DNA of 64,000 nt from Domibacillus tundrae (GTDB taxonomy: Bacteria > Bacillota > Bacilli > Bacillales > Domibacillaceae), in the NCBI RefSeq assembly GCF_000970675.1, contig NZ_LAJA01000007.1, forward strand, positions 124,001 through 188,000. The letters are read 5' to 3'. Below are positions 1-8,701 of the stretch, piece after piece. Numbering within the stretch: the stretch's first letter is position 1; each line of letters starts with the position of its first letter. The translations under genes and the position numbers were made by a program. The notes below the pieces were generated by a model. That model made no database searches, was not told where the DNA came from, and saw only the letters and a program-made list of their open reading frames with translations.

Positions 1-700
1 CTGACAAAGACGTCAGCTGGCTGATAACTCGGGTTGTTAATGTTTTTTCGCCCGCTTGGACTGTGCTGCCCGGAAGTGATACGTTGTTCGCTTGAATAAG
101 CTGTACCACATCAGACTGGCCAATACCGTACTGCTCCAGTTTTGCTTCATCAAGCTCTACGACGATTTCGTCCGCAGTAATGCCTGTCACCGACACATTC
201 GCTACGCCCTCAACGGCTGACAAGTCCGTTTGAAGCGTTTCGGTTAAGCTTTCCAGATCCGCGCTTTCGTCGGCCTGAAGAGACAGCTGAATGATCGGAA
301 ACTGCGATGGATCAAATTTTAAAAACTGTGGTTCCCCGGCTCCTTCCGGCATCGGCGTTTGACCGATTCGCTGCAGCACATCATTTTGAACATCGTCAAT
401 ATTGGTGCTCCAGGAAAATTCAAGCAAAATAAAATTTGATCCTTCCTGCGACGTCGACGATATATTTTCAATGCCCGGAAGTGTCGACAAGCTTGTTTCG
501 AGCGGCCTGGTCACTTTTTCCGACACTTCCGCCGGCCCTGCACCTTCATACGTTGTAACAACAACCGCAATTGGCGGATTCAAATCCGGAATTAATTTCA
601 GCGGAATGCGCATGAGCGAAACGACGCCAAGGATAATAACTAAAAACATGATAACCGTTGTAAAAACGGGCCGGTCAATGGAAAACTTGCTTAACTTCAA
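1..700 (-). CDS. RND-family efflux pump, N-terminal part (SwrC/AcrB-like), cut by window edge
   Basis: Reading leftwards from a TTG at 698-700, the translation begins MKLSKFSIDRPVFTTVIMFL and runs open to the window edge (233 codons seen). The hydrophobic first helix at about residues 12-30, followed by an extracytoplasmic stretch with 'PPIAVVVTTYEGAGPAEVSEKV' -like spacing (E-G-A-x-P-x-E-V motif), is the standard start of AcrB/SwrC inner-membrane proton-driven exporters; full proteins are about 1000 residues. A strong AGGAGG lies at 708-713, seven bases before the TTG. In Bacillus subtilis the relative SwrC exports surfactin and other amphipathic compounds; the substrate here is unknown. The small plus-strand frame at 402-752 is a shadow. 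Confidence 0.88.
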   Translation of the reverse strand, partial: MKLSKFSIDRPVFTTVIMFLVIILGVVSLMRIPLKLIPDLNPPIAVVVTTYEGAGPAEVSEKVTRPLETSLSTLPGIENISSTSQEGSNFILLEFSWSTNIDDVQNDVLQRIGQTPMPEGAGEPQFLKFDPSQFPIIQLSLQADESADLESLTETLQTDLSAVEGVANVSVTGITADEIVVELDEAKLEQYGIGQSDVVQLIQANNVSLPGSTVQAGEKTLTTRVISQLTSLS

Positions 701-821
701 CCTTGTTCCTCCTCTTTATCCCGAATCTTTATTCTTTTACTATACCGAATGAGGGGCCGACTGACCAAATTGAACACTTTTTTCCACAAAAAAGAAGCCT
801 CCTGAAGAGACTCCTTACATT

Positions 822-2393
822 TTAACCCATTAAGTTATAGAGTCGGATGTTTTCGTGCTTGTCTTGGAACCAGCGGAGCGCAAAATCATTTTCAAACAAG
901 AAAACGAGCTTCCCATGGCGGTCGCGAACAAGGGTACTGCGTGATGAAGACATAGAATCAGTGATATCCTCTTCATTTTCAATCCAGCGGGCAATCTTTT
1001 GCCCGATTGGCTCCATACGCACATCTGAATTGTATTCGCCGATCATCCGGTGCTCAAACACTTCAAATTGAAGCTGTCCAACCGCGCCGAGAATGTATTC
1101 TTCTGTGCGGACCGTTTTATACATCTGAATCGCACCTTCCTGCACAAGCTGATCAATTCCTTTATGGAAACTTTTTTGCTTCATAACGTTTTTGGCCGCC
1201 ACTTTCACGAACAGTTCTGGTGTAAACTGCGGCAGTTTTTCGTATTGGAAGATCGGCTTGCCGCCTGTAAGGGTGTCGCCAATTTGATACGTCCCGGTAT
1301 CGTATAAGCCAATAATGTCCCCACTGACGGCTTCATTGACAGTGCTCCGGTCATCCGCAAGAAATTGCGTTGACTGTGATACTTTTGTCGATTTCCCGGT
1401 CCGGGCAAGCGTCACAGCCATGCCCCGCTCGAATTTACCCGAGCAAATACGCAAAAATGCAATGCGGTCACGGTGAGCCGGATTCATGTTCGCTTGAATT
1501 TTAAAAATAAACCCAGAAAACTGTTCATTTAGCGGGTCAATTTCGCCAGCGTCAGCAACGCGCGGCTGCGGTGCCGGTGCGAACTGCAAATATGTTTCTA
1601 AAAACGTCTGTACACCGAAGTTCGTCAATGCACTGCCAAAAAAGACCGGTGACAATTCACCTGAGTTAATTTTTTCACGTGAGAAGTCATTGCCCGCTTC
1701 ATTGAGCAGCATAATATCATCCATCGCTTCTGTGTAAAGTGACGATTCTTTAATCGGGTGGTCGACGGCAATATGACCCTCTTCATCAATCGGTAAAAAA
1801 CGGTCCGCTTCTTCTGTCCGGAATTGTTCAACACGTTTGTTGTACCGATCGTAAATACCAAAAAATTCTTTCCCCATGCCAATCGGCCAGTTCATCGGAT
1901 ATGATTGAATGCCAAGCACTTCTTCTAATTCTTCAAGCAGTTCAAGCGGCATTTTTCCTTGACGGTCTAATTTATTGATAAATGTAAAAATGGGAATACC
2001 GCGCATCCGGCATACTTTAAAGAGCTTGAGCGTCTGCGCTTCAATTCCTTTTGCGGCATCGACAATCATTACCGCGCTGTCAACCGCCATTAATGTCCGG
2101 TACGTATCTTCCGAGAAGTCCTGGTGACCCGGTGTATCAAGGATGTTTACGTTATAGCCGCTATAGGCAAACTGCATCACAGAGGAAGTGACAGAAATCC
2201 CCCGCTGCTTTTCAATTTCCATCCAGTCTGATGTGGCAAATTTGCCGGATTTTTTTCCTTTTACCGTTCCAGCATCGCGGATCGCGCCTCCAAATAGAAG
2301 CAATTTTTCTGTCATGGTTGTTTTCCCGGCATCCGGGTGGGAGATAATCGCAAATGTTCGTCTTGATAATACATCTTCTTTAAATGATGTCAT
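822..2393 (-). CDS. prfC: Peptide chain release factor 3 (RF3)
   Basis: A 523-residue translational GTPase that recycles RF1/RF2 from the ribosome after peptide release. The P-loop SHPDAGKT lies at residues 18-25, DTPGH (G3) and NKLD (G4) follow, then EF-Tu-like domain II and the RF3 C-terminal domain. I start at the ATG at 2391-2393 because AGGAAG precedes it by a normal spacing; the longer frame to 2447 adds 18 residues not typical of the family and has no ribosome binding site. It stands alone between divergent or oppositely oriented genes. RF3 is scattered among Bacillaceae rather than universal. Confidence 0.95.
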   Translation of the reverse strand: MTSFKEDVLSRRTFAIISHPDAGKTTMTEKLLLFGGAIRDAGTVKGKKSGKFATSDWMEIEKQRGISVTSSVMQFAYSGYNVNILDTPGHQDFSEDTYRTLMAVDSAVMIVDAAKGIEAQTLKLFKVCRMRGIPIFTFINKLDRQGKMPLELLEELEEVLGIQSYPMNWPIGMGKEFFGIYDRYNKRVEQFRTEEADRFLPIDEEGHIAVDHPIKESSLYTEAMDDIMLLNEAGNDFSREKINSGELSPVFFGSALTNFGVQTFLETYLQFAPAPQPRVADAGEIDPLNEQFSGFIFKIQANMNPAHRDRIAFLRICSGKFERGMAVTLARTGKSTKVSQSTQFLADDRSTVNEAVSGDIIGLYDTGTYQIGDTLTGGKPIFQYEKLPQFTPELFVKVAAKNVMKQKSFHKGIDQLVQEGAIQMYKTVRTEEYILGAVGQLQFEVFEHRMIGEYNSDVRMEPIGQKIARWIENEEDITDSMSSSRSTLVRDRHGKLVFLFENDFALRWFQDKHENIRLYNLMG

Positions 2394-2675
2394 GCTATTC
2401 TTCCTTTCTTTCCTTACGCGTTTATATTCTGTTGATTCAAATAACATATATTAGGTAAGTATTAGTTTAATTTTACGTCTTTTTTCAAACAGTTAAAGAA
2501 CCGACGGTGTTAATTATAAACTAGTCAGATGTGGATGTGTAATGAAAATTAAAGGAGTGGGTTAAATTGCCGGAAACTTTCTCGGTCAAAAGATAGTCAT
2601 TTAATTTGTTTGATGCAAAGATATCAAGGGAAGTAGAGAAGAGAGTAAACTTGACCTGATAAGGAGTGATTAAGA

Positions 2676-3104
2676 ATGGAACCTGTTTACAGTGTAACCG
2701 TTAACGCAAAAGGCGGGCGGGAAGGAAACATTTATACAGAAGAAGGCCCGCTGAATCTTGATATAACAACACCAGCTATTTTAGGCGGCAAAGGACAGCT
2801 GCGGACGAACTACCTTGAGTTATTCGGAGCCTCAATCGCTGCATGCTACCAAAACGCGGTACAACAGGCGGCAGGTATCGACGATCACGCAGAAGAAGCA
2901 TTCGCCGATGTTGCTGCACAAGTTGATGTTTTAAAAGATCCTGAACGGGGCGGCCATCGTCTTAGCATCATGCTCCATGTAAAGTTTTATGGCGGCCGGT
3001 TTAATGAACTTCTTGACCAGCGTGTCATTGATGAAGCAAGTGGATTATGCCCGCTTATTAAAGCACTTGAAGGTGAATGCGATTTTTCAATCCGGAAATA
3101 TTAA
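2676..3104 (+). CDS. OsmC/Ohr-family peroxide-detoxifying protein
   Basis: 142 residues. Members of this family reduce organic hydroperoxides with a reactive cysteine pair. The first cysteine sits in 'ASIAACYQNAV' (about residue 69) and the second in 'SGLCPLIKAL' (about residue 125). In classical Ohr the second motif is CPYSKA, so this is a divergent Ohr-like paralogue rather than the main Ohr, which is encoded at 61488-61907 in this window. AAGGAGTG lies about eight bases before the ATG. It is transcribed alone and ends in a clear terminator. Confidence 0.82.
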   Translation: MEPVYSVTVNAKGGREGNIYTEEGPLNLDITTPAILGGKGQLRTNYLELFGASIAACYQNAVQQAAGIDDHAEEAFADVAAQVDVLKDPERGGHRLSIMLHVKFYGGRFNELLDQRVIDEASGLCPLIKALEGECDFSIRKY

Positions 3105-3130
3105 GAAAGGGCCTCGCTCTTTCTTTTTTT
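3103..3130 (+). terminator. Intrinsic terminator after the Ohr-like gene
   Basis: AAGAAAG at 3103-3109 pairs with CTTTCTT at 3119-3125 and runs into a T tract. Confidence 0.75.
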
Positions 3131-3255
3131 ATGTATAAAATTATCAAAATATTTCGAATTAATTTTTATTGGCTTTTTTGGTTTTATATTTTAGATATCG
3201 GGAATATATAAACCATCAAGGCATTACAAATTATTTTATTAGGAGGAAACACATC

Positions 3256-3507
3256 ATGGAATTCATTATTTTCTTGATTGTCGGTGGGATCATCGGCTGG
3301 TTAGCAGGACTTATTTTAGGTAAGGATATTCCAGGCGGAATCATTGGCAACATTATTGCCGGTATTATTGGTGCATGGGTCGGCGGTGCTCTTCTAGGCG
3401 ACATGGGACCAGACATTGGCGGCATGGCGATTATTCCAGCATTAATCGGTGCGGTAATTCTCGTTGCCATTGTCAGCTTTATCCTTAAAAAAATGCGTCA
3501 CGCATAA
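3256..3507 (+). CDS. GlsB/YeaQ/YmgE-family small stress membrane protein
   Basis: An 83-residue, glycine-rich integral membrane protein with three hydrophobic segments and repeated small-residue motifs (GGIIGWLAG, GGIIGNIIAGIIGAWVGG), the hallmark of the 'transglycosylase-associated protein' family. Despite the family name no enzymatic activity is established; members are often general-stress genes. The ATG at 3256 follows AGGAGG (3241-3246); the longer upstream frame has no signal. Monocistronic. Confidence 0.88.
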   Translation: MEFIIFLIVGGIIGWLAGLILGKDIPGGIIGNIIAGIIGAWVGGALLGDMGPDIGGMAIIPALIGAVILVAIVSFILKKMRHA

Positions 3508-3514
3508 TGTCCAG

Positions 3515-3551
3515 CAAAAAACGTCATCCCTGTCCGGGATGACGTTTTTTT
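3515..3551. terminator. Bidirectional terminator between the YeaQ-like gene and metC
   Basis: A long perfect stem: ACGTCATCCC at 3521-3530 pairs with GGGATGACGT at 3536-3545. It is flanked by A and T tracts, so it serves both convergent genes. Confidence 0.9.
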
Positions 3552-3552
3552 A

Positions 3553-4698
3553 TTATTGGTCAAACGCTTGTTCAAAATCGCGAATTAAATCGTTGGGCGA
3601 CTCCAGCCCAACGGACAAGCGCAATAAACCATCTGTAATGCCTCGTTTATTCCGTTCTTCATCCGGCATTGCCGCATGCGACATTTTCGGCGGATAAGAC
3701 AAAATAGATTCGACTGCCCCTAGACTCACAGCAAACACCGGGATTTTTACTTGGGCACTGAATTGGCGTACTGCATCTTCGTTTTCAAGTTCAAATGATA
3801 ATACAGCGCCTGCTCCTGCAGCCTGCCGGAAATGAACAGCGTGTCCAGGATGAGAGACAAGCCCCGGATAATAGACATTTTTCACTTTCGGATGAGAAGC
3901 TAAGTAATGAGCAATTTCAGCCGCACCTTTTTGCGACTGTTCCATTCGCACCGCCAATGTTTTTAAGCCACGAAGCACAAGCCAGCAATCCTGCACGCCG
4001 AGCACAGCCCCGAACGAATTTTGAAGTGCATATAGCTTAGACGCTAATTCTTCATCCTTCGCAACAGCAAGACCTGCCAGCACATCACTATGTCCGGATA
4101 AAAATTTCGTTGCGCTATGTAAAACGAGATCTACGCCAAGCTCAATTGGACGCTGCAAATATGGAGTTAAAAACGTATTGTCTAAAAACGTCAGACAGCC
4201 GTTCGCTTTCGCTAATTTTACAATACCATCAACGTCCGTCACTTTTAGCAAAGGGTTTGATGGAGTTTCCATGTAGATGACTTTCGTGTTCGGCTGAATC
4301 GCTTTTGCTACCGCATCAAGATTTGTCATATCAACAAATGTATGATCAATGCCAAAACGCGTTAATACGGATGTAACCATGCGGAACGTGCCGCCATATA
4401 CATCTTCTGTAACGACAACGTGATCACCTTTTGACAATAATAGAAAAGCTGTAGAGATGGCCGCCATTCCGGAAGCAAACGCAAATCCGCGAACACCTCC
4501 TTCTAATTCTGCAATTGCCGCCTCAAGCGTCTCGCGTGTTGGATTCCCAGACCGGCTGTAATCGTACTGGCCAAATGAATCAAAATCTGGCTGATGAAAC
4601 GTGGAAGCATGCTGAATTGGTACACTGACAGCTCCCGTATTCGGATCAAATTTATGGTCGTTGTGCAATAATTTTGTTTGAAATGTATAATCGCTCAA
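3553..4698 (-). CDS. metC: Cystathionine beta-lyase (MetC)
   Basis: A PLP-dependent Cys/Met-metabolism enzyme that cleaves cystathionine to homocysteine, pyruvate and ammonia. The PLP lysine is in 'LVLHSATKFLSGHSD'; 'GAVSVPIQHASTFHQPDFD' and 'YDYSRSGNPTRETLE' match B. subtilis MetC closely. The GTG at 4705-4707 overlaps the GAAAGGG ribosome binding site, so I prefer the TTG at 4696-4698 (spacing 8, product 381 residues). Its start lies 5 bases after the metI stop, so both are one operon under the SAM-I riboswitch. Confidence 0.93.
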   Translation of the reverse strand: MSDYTFQTKLLHNDHKFDPNTGAVSVPIQHASTFHQPDFDSFGQYDYSRSGNPTRETLEAAIAELEGGVRGFAFASGMAAISTAFLLLSKGDHVVVTEDVYGGTFRMVTSVLTRFGIDHTFVDMTNLDAVAKAIQPNTKVIYMETPSNPLLKVTDVDGIVKLAKANGCLTFLDNTFLTPYLQRPIELGVDLVLHSATKFLSGHSDVLAGLAVAKDEELASKLYALQNSFGAVLGVQDCWLVLRGLKTLAVRMEQSQKGAAEIAHYLASHPKVKNVYYPGLVSHPGHAVHFRQAAGAGAVLSFELENEDAVRQFSAQVKIPVFAVSLGAVESILSYPPKMSHAAMPDEERNKRGITDGLLRLSVGLESPNDLIRDFEQAFDQ

Positions 4699-4703
4699 TT
4701 TAT

Positions 4704-5804
4704 TCACCCTTTCATTTTTTCAAATGCCTGCGCAAGATCGGCAATTAAATCATCCGCATGCTCAATGCCAATCGAGAAACGCAGCAGCCGGTTACAGACA
4801 CCATTTGCGATACGGATCTCTTCCGGAATGTCCATATGTGTCTGTGTTGCGGGATATGTAATAAAGCTTTCCACTCCGCCGAGGCTTTCCGCAAAAGAAA
4901 CAAGCTGCATATTTTGCAGAAAACCGTTTACCCATTCTTCCGACTTTAAACGAAACGAAAGCATTCCACCCTGCCCAGGGTATAACACATCTAAAATGTC
5001 ATCATGTGATTCCAGGAACGAAGCAATTCTTTGGCCATTCTCGCTATGCTGTTTCATGCGAAGGCTTAATGTTTTCATGCCACGGGCGAGCAGCCACGAA
5101 TCAAACGGTGACAAAACAGCGCCAATCGCATTTTGGAATTCAAACACTTTTGCTGACAGTTCTTCCCCTTTTACAGCGATTAAGCCTGCCAATACATCAT
5201 TGTGTCCGCCGAGATATTTTGTTGCGCTATGAAGGACAATATCCGCGCCTTGCTCAATCGGACGCTGCAGCACGGGTGTATAAAACGTATTGTCCACAAT
5301 TAAAATGAGATTGAGCTCTTTTGCAAATTTAGCTACAGCTGCAATGTCTGTTTCTTTCATGAGCGGATTTGTCGGCGTCTCTAGAAAAATCACTTTTGTT
5401 TTATCTGTTACACGCTTTTTCGTTTCTGTTAAATCTTCGAAGCTTTCGTATGTAAAATCCAACCCAAACTTTTTCCAGCCTTTTTCAAACAAGCGGTATG
5501 TTCCGCCGTACAAGTCAGCTGATACTAAAAAATGGTCACCCGGTTCAAACAACGACAGCAATGTATGAATCGCGGCCATGCCGGATGAAAATGCAAAACC
5601 TGCGTCTGCTCCTTCAAGGTCTGCAATTGCTTTTTCAACGACTTCCCGGGTCGGATTGCCGGTCCGGACGTAATCGTAGCCTGTTGACATGCCAATTCCT
5701 TCATGACGATACGCTGTAGAAAAATAAACAGGCGGATTAACCGTTCCAGTCGGATTATTCGTCCGGTTTCCAATTTGTGCAAGCTTTGTTTCAATATTTG
5801 TCAT
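4704..5804 (-). CDS. metI: Cystathionine gamma-synthase / O-acetylhomoserine sulfhydrylase (MetI)
   Basis: 366 residues, PLP-dependent, joining an activated homoserine with cysteine (or sulfide) at the step before MetC. 'DIVLHSATKYLGGHNDVLAG' carries the PLP lysine and 'YDYVRTGNPTREVVEKAI' the cofactor-contact loop. The start is the ATG at 5802-5804 with AAGGAG at 5813-5818; the adjacent TTG is too close. First gene of the methionine operon controlled by the SAM-I leader at 6007-6110. About 145 bases of structured DNA separate the riboswitch terminator from this start, which is unusual. Confidence 0.93.
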   Translation of the reverse strand: MTNIETKLAQIGNRTNNPTGTVNPPVYFSTAYRHEGIGMSTGYDYVRTGNPTREVVEKAIADLEGADAGFAFSSGMAAIHTLLSLFEPGDHFLVSADLYGGTYRLFEKGWKKFGLDFTYESFEDLTETKKRVTDKTKVIFLETPTNPLMKETDIAAVAKFAKELNLILIVDNTFYTPVLQRPIEQGADIVLHSATKYLGGHNDVLAGLIAVKGEELSAKVFEFQNAIGAVLSPFDSWLLARGMKTLSLRMKQHSENGQRIASFLESHDDILDVLYPGQGGMLSFRLKSEEWVNGFLQNMQLVSFAESLGGVESFITYPATQTHMDIPEEIRIANGVCNRLLRFSIGIEHADDLIADLAQAFEKMKG

Positions 5805-5826
5805 CAAAATCGCTCCTTTTTATAAA

Positions 5827-5960
5827 GTGAAACTTCCATCGGTGGGGGCATGCCCCACTGATGGTTAGGTGAACCAATCGGGCTTTTACGGGCAGTTGAA
5901 TCTCTCACCTATCTTATTCTGAGAATCTTGAAAGGGAGTCTTACTGCCCGCTAATGCGGG
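5827..5960 (-). other. Structured non-coding element in the metI leader; possible IS200/IS605 right end / omega-RNA scaffold remnant
   Basis: Between the SAM-I terminator and the metI ribosome binding site lie ordered stems read on the minus strand: a CCCGC-x4-GCGGG hairpin (5947-5960), a long-range stem (5888-5896 with 5943-5951, GGGCAGT core), and a 29-base near-perfect hairpin with GGGGCATGCCCC in its centre (5836-5864). It ends in GAAGTTTCAC (5827-5836). That order and ending resemble the omega-RNA 3' scaffold of IS200/IS605 transposons. No tnpA or tnpB is nearby, so this would be a solo relic. It could instead be another Bacillus intergenic repeat. Confidence 0.42.
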
Positions 5961-5963
5961 ATA

Positions 5964-5998
5964 AAAAAAACAAGCCTCCCTGGAAGAAGGCTTGTTTT
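5964..5998 (-). terminator. SAM-I riboswitch expression-platform terminator
   Basis: On the minus strand ACAAGCCT pairs with AGGCTTGT and is followed by a run of T. It lies just downstream of the aptamer and is the expected off-switch when SAM is bound. Confidence 0.9.
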
Positions 5999-6006
5999 TA
6001 CACTTC

Positions 6007-6110
6007 TTCTCATCTTCCGGACGGTGTCGGTCCGCTGGATTTAGCACCTTTGCCACTCGGGCCGGTTGCTGAAGCATCGTCGGGCCAGTCCCTCCGCTTC
6101 TCTTGATAAG
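6007..6110 (-). promoter_or_regulatory. SAM-I (S-box) riboswitch aptamer
   Basis: The minus-strand transcript shows CTTATCAAGAGAAGC, GGAGGGACTGGCCC, GATGCTTCAGCAACC and GGTGCTAAATCC, the conserved order of the S-box, closed by a P1 stem CTTATC/GATGAG. It turns off metI-metC when S-adenosylmethionine is abundant. Confidence 0.96.
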
Positions 6111-6137
6111 GTTTGTTTAGTTAGTCTTATTTTTTAT

Positions 6138-6166
6138 AATGTACAGGAAAAAGAGAAAGCTGACAA
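6138..6166 (-). promoter_or_regulatory. Sigma-A promoter of the SAM-I/met leader
   Basis: On the minus strand TTGTCA (6161-6166) and TACATT (6138-6143) are separated by 17 bases and lie about 28 bases upstream of the aptamer. Confidence 0.65.
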
Positions 6167-6344
6167 CCTTTTTGTTTCCGGGACGTTTTTTGCCCAATTC
6201 TATTTACAATCATTTAAAAAGACGATACAATACAAAAATAAATTTTCAGAAAATTTTGTTGATATTGTTGATATTGTTGATTCTGTGTTATAAAATAAAT
6301 CTCAATATCAAAACTGTACTATAACAGAGAGAAGAGGGAATTCA

Positions 6345-7604
6345 TTGAAAAATTTTCGACAGGACGCACTTGATCTTCACCGTCATTACCAGGGAAAGCT
6401 GGAAACAACCGCAAAAATGTCAGTTACGAGTTTAAAAGATCTGAGCCTTGTCTATTCACCCGGTGTGGCTGAGCCTTGCCTTGACATTCATGCAAGCGCG
6501 GAAAAAATTTATGATTATACGATGAAAGCAAATACAGTTGCGGTCGTATCAGACGGTTCCGCTGTTCTTGGACTTGGAGATATCGGAGCTGATGCCTCGC
6601 TGCCCGTCATGGAAGGAAAAGCTATTTTATTTAAAAATTTCGGTGGGGTTGATGCCTTTCCAATCTGCATTAACACTAATGATATTGAAGATATTATTAA
6701 AACGGTCAAATTGACCGCTTCTTCTTTCGGAGGAATTAATTTAGAAGATATTAAAGCACCAAACTGCTTTATTATTGAGGAGCGCTTGAAACGAGAAATG
6801 GACATCCCTGTTTTTCACGATGATCAGCATGGAACTGCTATTGTCACTGTTGCGGGTTTAATAAACGCATTGAAAATTGTGAATAAGTCTTTTCACGAAT
6901 TAAAGATCGTCATAAATGGCGCCGGCTCAGCCGGTATCGCTATCGCAAAACTCCTTCATCAATTTGAGGTGAAGAACATCATTATGTGCGACACGAAAGG
7001 CTCTATTTATGAAGGACGGGCTGTCGGTATGAATCCAGTAAAAGAAGAAATCGCTTCGTTTACAAACCCAGATAAAGTGAACGGACCGCTTGAAGAAGCA
7101 GTGAAAAACAGCGATGTGTTTATTGGTGTATCTGTAGCGGGAGCACTGACACCTGCCATGATACAAACAATGAACAGTGATGCGATCGTGTTTGCAATGG
7201 CTAATCCAAATCCGGAAATACTGCCGGCAGAAGCAAAAGAAGCAGGTGTCCGCATTATCGGCACTGGGCGGTCTGATTTTCCGAATCAGGTAAACAATGT
7301 TCTCGCCTTCCCAGGCATTTTCCGCGGAGCGCTTGATACACGTTCTTCTGATATTAATGAAGAAATGAAAATAGCTGCCGCATATGCTATTGCTTCTCTT
7401 GTAGACGACCATGAGCGTTCGGAAGATTACATTATTCCTTCTGCATTCGACCCGCGTGTCGCACCGGAAGTAGCTGCTGCTGTTGCACAATCAGCAATAG
7501 ATTCTGGGGTGGCAAGAAAACATGTGTCAGTTGAAGCAATCCGCCATAAAACGTACCAGCTTTCTTCTCTTCAAGTTCGCCCAACTGCTTTAACAATATC
7601 TTGA
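6345..7604 (+). CDS. NAD(P)-dependent malic enzyme
   Basis: 419 residues converting malate to pyruvate, CO2 and NAD(P)H. The bacterial short malic enzyme signature is visible: 'SLVYSPGVAEPCLDI', 'TVAVVSDGSAVLGLGDIG', metal-site 'PVFHDDQHGTAIV' and Rossmann 'IVINGAGSAGIAIAKLL'. No C-terminal phosphotransacetylase domain is present, so it is of the YtsJ/MalS length. Start TTG at 6345 follows AGAAGAGGG. Upstream there are three near-copies of a 9-bp GTTGATATT unit (6258-6284) just before TATAAA at 6289-6294. Confidence 0.93.
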   Translation: MKNFRQDALDLHRHYQGKLETTAKMSVTSLKDLSLVYSPGVAEPCLDIHASAEKIYDYTMKANTVAVVSDGSAVLGLGDIGADASLPVMEGKAILFKNFGGVDAFPICINTNDIEDIIKTVKLTASSFGGINLEDIKAPNCFIIEERLKREMDIPVFHDDQHGTAIVTVAGLINALKIVNKSFHELKIVINGAGSAGIAIAKLLHQFEVKNIIMCDTKGSIYEGRAVGMNPVKEEIASFTNPDKVNGPLEEAVKNSDVFIGVSVAGALTPAMIQTMNSDAIVFAMANPNPEILPAEAKEAGVRIIGTGRSDFPNQVNNVLAFPGIFRGALDTRSSDINEEMKIAAAYAIASLVDDHERSEDYIIPSAFDPRVAPEVAAAVAQSAIDSGVARKHVSVEAIRHKTYQLSSLQVRPTALTIS

Positions 7605-7607
7605 ACA

Positions 7608-7636
7608 TAAAAAACCCTGACATTCAGGGTTTTTTT
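7608..7636 (+). terminator. Terminator of the malic enzyme gene
   Basis: CCCTGA-CAT-TCAGGG stem flanked by A and T runs. Confidence 0.85.
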
Positions 7637-7778
7637 ATGTATAAAAAGATGTTTTCAACATATAAATAAAAGGAATTGTAAATAAATATCATCCAAGTAT
7701 TAAAGTTTTGTAAATTTTATGTTAAGATATAAGAGTAAGTATTGACAAATAGGAAACGGAGGAAGGAGTGAATGAGCT

Positions 7779-8054
7779 ATGACAGTAGCTGAATTTTACG
7801 GTGGAGTCGAGTATTCTGTCACGCAATTTGCTGTACAGCTTACAAACGAAATTGAGGAGAAAATCGCTAAGCGCGACTTGTTTTACAAAGATCAAATTAT
7901 CCACTATATTGAACGCCGCGCAACACTTTTCATCCAATCTTTGACCCTCTCGCCGGCCGTTTCAGCCGTTATGAAAAAAGAAGTGATGAGCCACGTTCTT
8001 TTTAAGCTGAAACCGGTCATGAACCGTCATATCGTATTCCAACTATTAAAATAA
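7779..8054 (+). CDS. Small protein of unknown function
   Basis: 91 residues, not recognised. It has a clear GGAGGAAGGAG ribosome binding region shortly upstream and a strong terminator immediately after the stop, so it is very likely a real single-gene unit. The sequence is predicted largely helical with no signal peptide, membrane segment or cysteine; charged and aromatic residues dominate (EEKIAKRDLFYKDQ). No function is proposed. Confidence 0.65.
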   Translation: MTVAEFYGGVEYSVTQFAVQLTNEIEEKIAKRDLFYKDQIIHYIERRATLFIQSLTLSPAVSAVMKKEVMSHVLFKLKPVMNRHIVFQLLK

Positions 8055-8078
8055 AAAGCACCCCGCCGGGTGCTTTTT
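8053..8078. terminator. Bidirectional terminator between the 91-residue gene and yuiD-like gene
   Basis: AAAAAGCACCC pairs with GGGTGCTTTTT around a short loop; both flanks support termination in each direction. Confidence 0.85.
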
Positions 8079-8086
8079 ATTTTTAT

Positions 8087-8599
8087 TTATTCTTGATGTT
8101 CTCTTAACACTAGGCGTCGTTCTGATTTTCGGATGCCGTCCTCAATTTTTGCAGAGACAAAACCTAGCAATACCCCTAATAGGGCGCCTGCTCCCACTTC
8201 CACCGGCTGATGGCCAAGAAGCTCTTTCAGTTCTTTTTCGCGTTGTACATATTCAAAACTTGGAAACTCGCCGGAAAATTTAACAAGGTTGTCTTCAAGG
8301 TCATTCACAAGCTGCGCAATTTCGCCCGTATGGCGGCGGATGCCTTGTGCATCATACATAACAATGACACCAAATACGGTGGCGAGTGACGTTTCCGTAT
8401 GGCGCCAGCCTTTATTTGCTGCTACGTAAGAAGCTAATGCCGCTACACCTGCTGAGTGGGAGCTTGGCATGCCGCCCGTTGTGAATGCCTGCTTCCAGTC
8501 CCACTCCCCACTCAATTTTTTATGAGTAATAATTTTTAATCCTTGTGCAATACCAATTGCTGATACTGCCGTTAAAATGCCACGATTCATTTTTTCCAT
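8087..8599 (-). CDS. Divergent PAP2-family (DUF212, YuiD-like) membrane protein
   Basis: 170 residues. The phosphatase-like core 'GGMPSSHSAGVAALASYVA' (a degenerate PSGH-type motif) and 'YDAQGIRRHTGEIAQLVND' define the divergent PAP2 family, of which B. subtilis YuiD is a member. The family's substrate is not known to me; a lipid-phosphate role is inference. Hydrophobic segments near both ends suggest a membrane location. GGAGGGG precedes the ATG at 8597-8599. Confidence 0.85.
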   Translation of the reverse strand: MEKMNRGILTAVSAIGIAQGLKIITHKKLSGEWDWKQAFTTGGMPSSHSAGVAALASYVAANKGWRHTETSLATVFGVIVMYDAQGIRRHTGEIAQLVNDLEDNLVKFSGEFPSFEYVQREKELKELLGHQPVEVGAGALLGVLLGFVSAKIEDGIRKSERRLVLREHQE

Positions 8600-8701
8600 T
8601 CATACCCCTCCACTCCACGGACTATTTTGTAAAAGCCCATGAATCCACCTTCTTTTCTTTTGATACCCAAAAAAAGATTTTTATATGCAGGTAAAGATAA
8701 T

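Noticed and set aside
402-752. 116-codon plus-strand frame
   Set aside because: Antisense to the RND efflux gene, no ribosome binding site, and no protein-like pattern.
2560-2660. AAAGGAGTG followed by a TTG frame reading LPETFSVKR then stop, continuing for ~20 codons in frame
   Set aside because: Possibly the tail of a lost regulator, but too short and without a recognisable motif to call.
6258-6284. Three tandem GTTGATATT-like units before the malic enzyme promoter
   Set aside because: Too few and too short for a repeat element; may overlap a -35 region but no regulator can be named.
6927-7490. 187-codon minus-strand frame inside the malic enzyme gene
   Set aside because: Shadow of a strongly coding plus strand; composition rich in Cys/Arg/His runs typical of antisense frames.
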